From the NCBI GenBank assembly GCA_019009955.1, contig CM032233.1, forward strand, positions 129,594,501-129,658,500: a DNA stretch of 64,000 nucleotides. Direction: 5' to 3'. A program made the position numbers and the translations under genes. Source of the DNA: Riptortus pedestris (Eukaryota; Arthropoda; Insecta; Hemiptera; Alydidae). Under the pieces are notes generated by a model. It was not told the DNA's origin and did not search any database. It worked only from the letters and a program-made list of their open reading frames with translations. Below are positions 59,268-64,000 of the stretch, piece by piece (positions within the stretch are counted from its first letter, which is position 1; each line of letters starts with the position of its first letter).

Positions 59268-62200
59268 CTGAAAATAAAACATTTATTAGAAATGTGTAGA
59301 GAAAAATAAACTAAAACTTCGTGGTCACAAGAAAATAAGGGCTAAAGAGAAATGTTCTTATAGTAGAGTAAAAAATTCAATTCAGATTTTATATTTTATC
59401 TAAGAGGCTACCAGGTGTGTAGAATTTTTGAAAAACAAACAAAAAATATATTATTTGAAATATTGTCTACTGGTTTTTAAATATTCTTGCTATCTCTCTG
59501 ACAATTTATGAATGAATTTTTATTTAGCTATGCAGTTATAGAGATTTAAAATTGGGATCCTATCCATTTCCCTAGTGCCTTTCAACTTCATGAGGCATTG
59601 AAAAGCTACTTGAACGGAGATATATTGATTATTGGTCTATAGTACCACCACAATAAAACTGAGAATGCTCCAAGCTGACCATTCAATGCCCGGCCTCCCG
59701 ATCAATGCCGAGTGGCAGCCAGGTCTCATCAAATGAGCTTCTCACAAGGCTTATTTGAAATAAAGGTCAGTATTGTGTTAGCCAGTACTCTGTGAATTTA
59801 AAAGAAAATAGTATCTGTTTTCTTTACACTACAATACTCCTACTTAATTTAGTAATCACTTTTTTCATTGAAAAATATGTTTCCAGGGGCTCATACTTGA
59901 ATTAGTATATTCCAAACATAAATACTGATCTTTACAGAAAATATTATTTTTTTGAGAACAGGCAATTGAACAAAAGGAAAACATTATTAAACAGTTCACC
60001 CAATAACCTATACAATTACACACACATTGCTATTAATTGTGGTCATATAAGGAGAATTATAATAAAATTTGCACTTTATAAGTTGTGTGTTTGCTTATAA
60101 TGAATAAAAAATAAATACAAACCAGCAGGACAGAATCTTCCTTCAGGTCCATCAAAGGTGGCTAAATTATTTTTAACCGGGACCGTATCATCCATGAGAG
60201 TTAGGTGCGGAGGTTGGTCACCCTCGTGATTAGTTCCAGTGAGAGCTACAGAAGAAAGGAGATCAAAACTGATGACACCATCTGGTTTAGGATATTCTAT
60301 CGGCTTGCATTCACTGGCAGGTTTCAGTCTTTTGTAATCAGGTTCTATAAAGCAAAAAATTGACTAATTGTTTTAAGAACATTGATCAAAATTAAAGCAA
60401 AATTTTAGAAAGAATTATGACTATTTGAGAATAGTGATCAAAATTAAAGCAAAATTTTAGAAAGAACTATGACTATTTGAGAATAGAGTTAAAGATTGTC
60501 AGTTAAAGATATTAAACATTTCCTATTTTCATGAAGCTAAATCACTAAATTAAAAATAATTTCAGAAGGTGATCTAAGCCATGATTCATATATCACGGGA
60601 TTCCACCAATGTATAATACTCTTTGTATAGCATTTGTTTAAAGAAATAAATATAAAATATTTAAACCTGAGTCTTTTCATTGAACATCAAATTCAAATGA
60701 TGAATTCAACATATTTGCTAGACTTGGTGATTCGCTAGCAGAACTAATTGAGTAATTATAAACTGAATTAGTGAAATTTTTATTGACTATATCCTAATAA
60801 GGGGGAAAATGCCCTCAATTAAACCTTTAAATGCACAGGGGCTAGGGCTAGTAGCCTGTGTTGCCCTCACTTAGCCTTCTATCTCCTGGTGTGTGGGGTT
60901 TCCCTATTCCCTGCATCTCATGCCCTCATTTATTATTCTTTTTCTTTTTTTTTTCATGTAGATGGATGTTTATTAATTTTTCTTTGCTTTATTTTTAATG
61001 TTTTTAACGGCGATTTTTCTACTTCTTTTTGTTTCATGCATCTTTTTTTTTTATTTACGTAAGATAAGTACACCGGGCTATCACATTCGTGCCAGTTTTG
61101 TATAGTTGGAGGGTTAATACAATTTTATGAATACCAAAAAATAAAGGTTTCCTATATTTTAATTTTTATTAGCAGTTTTCTTTTGAAAAAAAATAATCTC
61201 TTTTCGCTTATCTCAGAATGGATTTTATTCAATAATCAGAGAAATTTATAATTGAAGGACTCGTCCAGCAATAATCTGAATCCCACTAGAAATAATGTTA
61301 AATTCAGAAAGAAAATATTAAAAAAAAAAAAAATAAAAAAAAAAATAAAAAAAAATTAACTTTGAGGACTGCAGAGAAAAAGTAGAAATAATAATACAAA
61401 GTTGAAAAGTTGTACCTCCATGAGATAGAGTCCATGGCTCACGCCCACCAATGATGCACGTAAAACCACTGTACGCAACACCACCAAAAAGACCCAGAGG
61501 ATTGTGGAAAGAAGGCCTGCAGTTTCGAACGCTCTTTAAATCTGACCAAATCCAACTATTTTTTATTTTATCCTCATATGATTTAGGCTCTAATCCTGAA
61601 ATGATAATGGAAAAAAATAGTGTTAAAATGGATTCTTATTCTTTTCAAAGCCAGTGGTTGGCTGTTGATCAGCAATAAAACGGCACAATGATTTGTTTCT
61701 GATATTATGTTATTTAAAAGAACATGTACAGTGGTTACCTAACAGAACATTAAAAATGAATAAATACGTATTCAGTTGTAATAAGTTAGAAAAATCAATT
61801 CATCAATAGGAAAAAGTTTTCAGAAACTACTTATTTTTATATTGAAACAAAAAATTACGATATAATGTACTGCTCAGAAACAAATCAATTGATATATAAT
61901 TACCTATTAATTGCTTAATTCTAGAAAATACTTTTTGATATATAAAAAGCAATAGAAGATTTATAATGAAAAATCAAGCTCAATTCATCTCAAAGCAGAG
62001 CTCAAAAATTATCTGTCAAATGAAATGTGTATCTAGAGAGCACAAATTTATTCGCCAGATCAAAAACTATAATATTTAGATACATTTTAAAAGAAAAGAG
62101 GTAAGTAAATAATAATAACATAAATTATTTGTTAATATTATTGAATAACAGTATCTGAAATTCATAGATACAAATCTTGTTTTATTGGTTATCCATTGTC

Positions 62201-62734
62201 AAAAATAATTTTTGCCCAATTCAAAATGAAAAGAAAACGCTAGAAATCTGGCTCATTATTTTAATAGTAACTAGCAAAAATAATTCTAGAAATATTAGAC
62301 ATATGAAGAATATTGAGGCGACTTATGAGTGTTTTAAGGCAAAGGGTAGAGTTACCGTGTCTGAACTTTACCCACGTTCCCACAGATAGCCTTTAGTGAA
62401 ATAGAAAATTACAGTGTTACTCTTATGGTACAACATTTGCTAAAATAATAGTTTCTGTAAAATTCTCCAGGGCCTACTTAAAATTGTGAGGCAGCAATTG
62501 AGTAGCTATTTAAACGAGTATATTTGGTTTTAAACTATCTAAAACTGACTAGCTGAGCTAATGATTTTCATTTTTGTTTCCCCTTCCTCACAAGCTAGAG
62601 CTGTCTGTTGAATAATTGATCCTAACAAATCTTACTTGTTGTTAGCTTACAAGACAATGAATGATAAATTTGAGAGAGCACACAGGTTTGGAGGGACCAA
62701 GAGTTTCAAGATATTTTTCATATATATAATTATA

Positions 62735-62773
<39 letters not shown>

Positions 62774-63608
62774 ATATATATAATCGTAGAGTGGAAAATA
62801 TTTCAGACCGATAATGTTCCTTCCATGTCGATCTGAATTTCCTGAAATCTCAGCACAGCTATATCATGGTCCCAGTAATACAGACCAACAAACATAAGGC
62901 ATTAATATTCACCACCATGCTCAATCTCATGGCTGGAAGAAAACCACAGTGATATAATAGACCAGTGACCAATAAGTAATGTTGTTCTGTATTCAAAATT
63001 GCCAGTATGAAGAGGAAAATGAAAAAAATATACCTCATTTTAGTCTGACTTTAGAGAAACAAAGATCAAGCCCGAGAAAGTTTCCCACAGTCCAAAACTA
63101 AAGAGAATAGAATAATCCTCAACAAAAAGGAAGCAACTATTAAAAAGTATATTGTTTGTCTTTGGTATTTTCAGGAGCAATTGATACGCCGAGAAATACC
63201 AACAAATAAAACATTGAAGACAAAAATGATTTTGAGACATGATGAAGTAATTTTGTCCTTTCAAATGTTAAAATGATGGAACAATTAATCCATCCTATAA
63301 CTGGCTCAATATCTAGCCACTACTTCCCCCTATTATTCTTAATATGTTCAATATATAACATTATTAATTATATTCATACTTAATTGACAATTTTAATTTC
63401 ACCTGCAGTAGGAGAATCTCCGATAGAAATGGTTTCCATTATGCTTTCAGCAGCCAACATACCAGACTTCATTGCATAATGTGTTCCTTTTATTTTAGGT
63501 ACATTAAGGAAACCTGCTGTACAACCAATTAAACATCCACCAGGAAATGTTAATTTGGGGATAGACTGAAATCCTCCTTCATTCAAAGCTCTAGCACCAT
63601 AAGCAATT
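59104..63608 (-). CDS. ETFDH: Electron-transfer flavoprotein:ubiquinone oxidoreductase (ETF-QO), C-terminal 256 residues, four exons, 5' end outside window
   Basis: ETF-QO is a mitochondrial inner-membrane flavoprotein that passes electrons from ETF (fatty-acid and amino-acid dehydrogenases) to ubiquinone through FAD and a 4Fe-4S cluster. Exons on the minus strand, in order: 63608-63403, 61595-61416, 60344-60123, 59267-59104, all with GT-AG borders and matching phases, ending NGM and TGA at 59106-59104. They encode [18 protein letters not shown], the LTFPGG and [16 protein letters not shown] segments of the FAD/ubiquinone domains, [62 protein letters not shown], and the cluster ligands in RFCPAG and [16 protein letters not shown]. 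All four cluster cysteines are present and the C-terminus [10 protein letters not shown] is intact. Length compares with roughly the last 40 percent of the usual protein of about 600 residues. Confidence 0.96.
60123..60344 (-). CDS. ETFDH: ETFDH exon: [15 protein letters not shown] segment and first cluster Cys
   Basis: 222 nt, phase 1 in and out; acceptor TTTATAG, donor GTTTGT (non-optimal but frame-exact). Encodes [20 protein letters not shown] to EGRFCPAG; the Cys of FCPAG is the first iron-sulfur ligand. Confidence 0.95.
60384..60487. repeat. Tandem 52-bp duplication in ETFDH intron
   Basis: Unit GATCAAAATTAAAGCAAAAT continuing to TATTTGAGAATAG occurs twice in direct succession (60384-60435 and from 60436) with a single clear difference, so it is recent. 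It lies about 40 bp upstream of the acceptor of the third ETFDH exon in the window. Confidence 0.9.
60819..61117. mobile_element. TTAA-flanked MITE candidate in ETFDH intron
   Basis: About 300 bp between TTAAACCTTTAAATGCAC on the left and TATAGTTGGAGGGTTAA on the right. Both ends are TTAA followed inward by a CC(C)TTT or CCCTCC-like start, as in piggyBac-type termini. The inside is GC-richer at the left and T-rich at the right, without an ORF. The terminal repeats are short and imperfect. Confidence 0.45.
61416..61595 (-). CDS. ETFDH: ETFDH exon: ubiquinone-domain segment
   Basis: 180 nt, phase 1 in and out, acceptor TATTTCAG, donor GTACAA. Encodes [56 protein letters not shown] and SHG. The same DNA is open on the + strand for 75 codons; that is a shadow. 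Confidence 0.95.
61680..63402 (-). other. ETFDH intron
   Basis: AT-rich, with a (TA)n tract at about 62735-62772. No mobile element with clear ends was recognised. Open frames on either strand show no motif. Confidence 0.5.
63403..63608 (-). CDS. ETFDH: ETFDH exon: FAD/UQ-domain segment, first ETFDH exon in window
   Basis: 206 nt, acceptor AATTTCAG, donor GTGAAA. Encodes [40 protein letters not shown] and [20 protein letters not shown], closely following the conserved ETF-QO core. Reading on past the donor gives a short spurious extension (EIKIVN, stop). Confidence 0.96.
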
Positions 63609-63699
63609 CTGAAATTGTAAATAAATTCACTGTTATGAAGAACAACTTTCCTTAACTTGAATTAAAATTAAATCTAAAAATATAAATTATGCATATATA

Positions 63700-63746
63700 T
63701 ATATACACACACACACACACGCATGCGCACACACACATACACACAA
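63700..63746. repeat. (TA)n-(CA)n microsatellite
   Basis: TATATATA followed by ACACAC with GCATGCGC interruption, in the ETFDH intron at the window edge. Confidence 0.92.
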
Positions 63747-64000
63747 AATTTCTGTTGGTTGGGATTGTAGACCTATTAAATATTTTAGCCATCCTCAAGA
63801 AGGGATTCATCCATGGTCAGTGTCAAGTAATTATTATTATAATTAATAATTATTTATATTAAAAAGGAGAGTTAGAAATTCAAAATGTTGCACATAAGTT
63901 TCAAATATAAATAACTATATTTAAAGAAAATATTTGAGAATGGGGTTTCCCTTTAAAATAGACATAGCCAATATACCTAAGCTTCAAAACTACTGGGGTT

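Noticed and set aside
61451..61678. 75-codon ORF on the + strand
   Set aside because: Overlaps ETFDH exon 61416-61595 on the opposite strand, which has clear homology and splice sites; this is its shadow.

Overview
The window reads as AT-rich nuclear DNA of an animal, most likely an arthropod. Genes are split by GT-AG introns of 0.8 to 3.4 kb, coding exons are short and sparse, and the rest is TA microsatellites, SINEs, MITE-like foldbacks and decayed non-LTR retrotransposons. No bacterial operons, CRISPR arrays or plain tRNA/rRNA genes were seen. The species cannot be named from the sequence.

Three protein-coding loci can be supported. (1) On the + strand, seven exons between 5487 and 18218 encode the C-terminal two thirds of an SR-protein kinase (SRPK family). 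Its N-lobe exons must lie left of the window. (2) A compact intronless ORF on the + strand at 51769-52167 encodes a 132-residue protein I do not recognise. It has a palindromic CRE-type site upstream and its own poly(A) signal. (3) On the - strand, four exons between 63608 and 59104 encode the C-terminal 256 residues of electron-transfer flavoprotein:ubiquinone oxidoreductase (ETFDH), including all four cysteines of its 4Fe-4S cluster. Its N-terminal exons lie right of the window. I see no functional link among the three; they look like chance neighbours.

Layout: 1-5.2 kb is a mosaic of one repeat family in both orientations. 5.5-18.4 kb is the SRPK gene, with SINEs, hairpins and repeat copies in its introns. 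18.5-51.5 kb is a gene desert holding the best-preserved copies of the mosaic family, a 1.4-kb foldback element with arms of about 500 bp, a 985-bp tandem duplication, three decayed reverse-transcriptase fragments, SINEs, MITEs and many (TA)n tracts. 51.6-52.5 kb is the orphan gene. 53.5-57.1 kb is again mobile DNA. 59.1-64 kb is the ETFDH 3' half, with a TTAA-flanked MITE candidate and a small tandem duplication in its introns.

The most distinctive signals are: the mosaic family, whose layout (subterminal inverted repeats, a short 3' hairpin before a CTAA end, an internal TA microsatellite) resembles Helentron-derived non-autonomous elements; the long-arm foldback at 31184-32597; and the orphan gene, with RRxS motifs at both ends and a 14-residue internal repeat. 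I found no convincing new multi-gene system.
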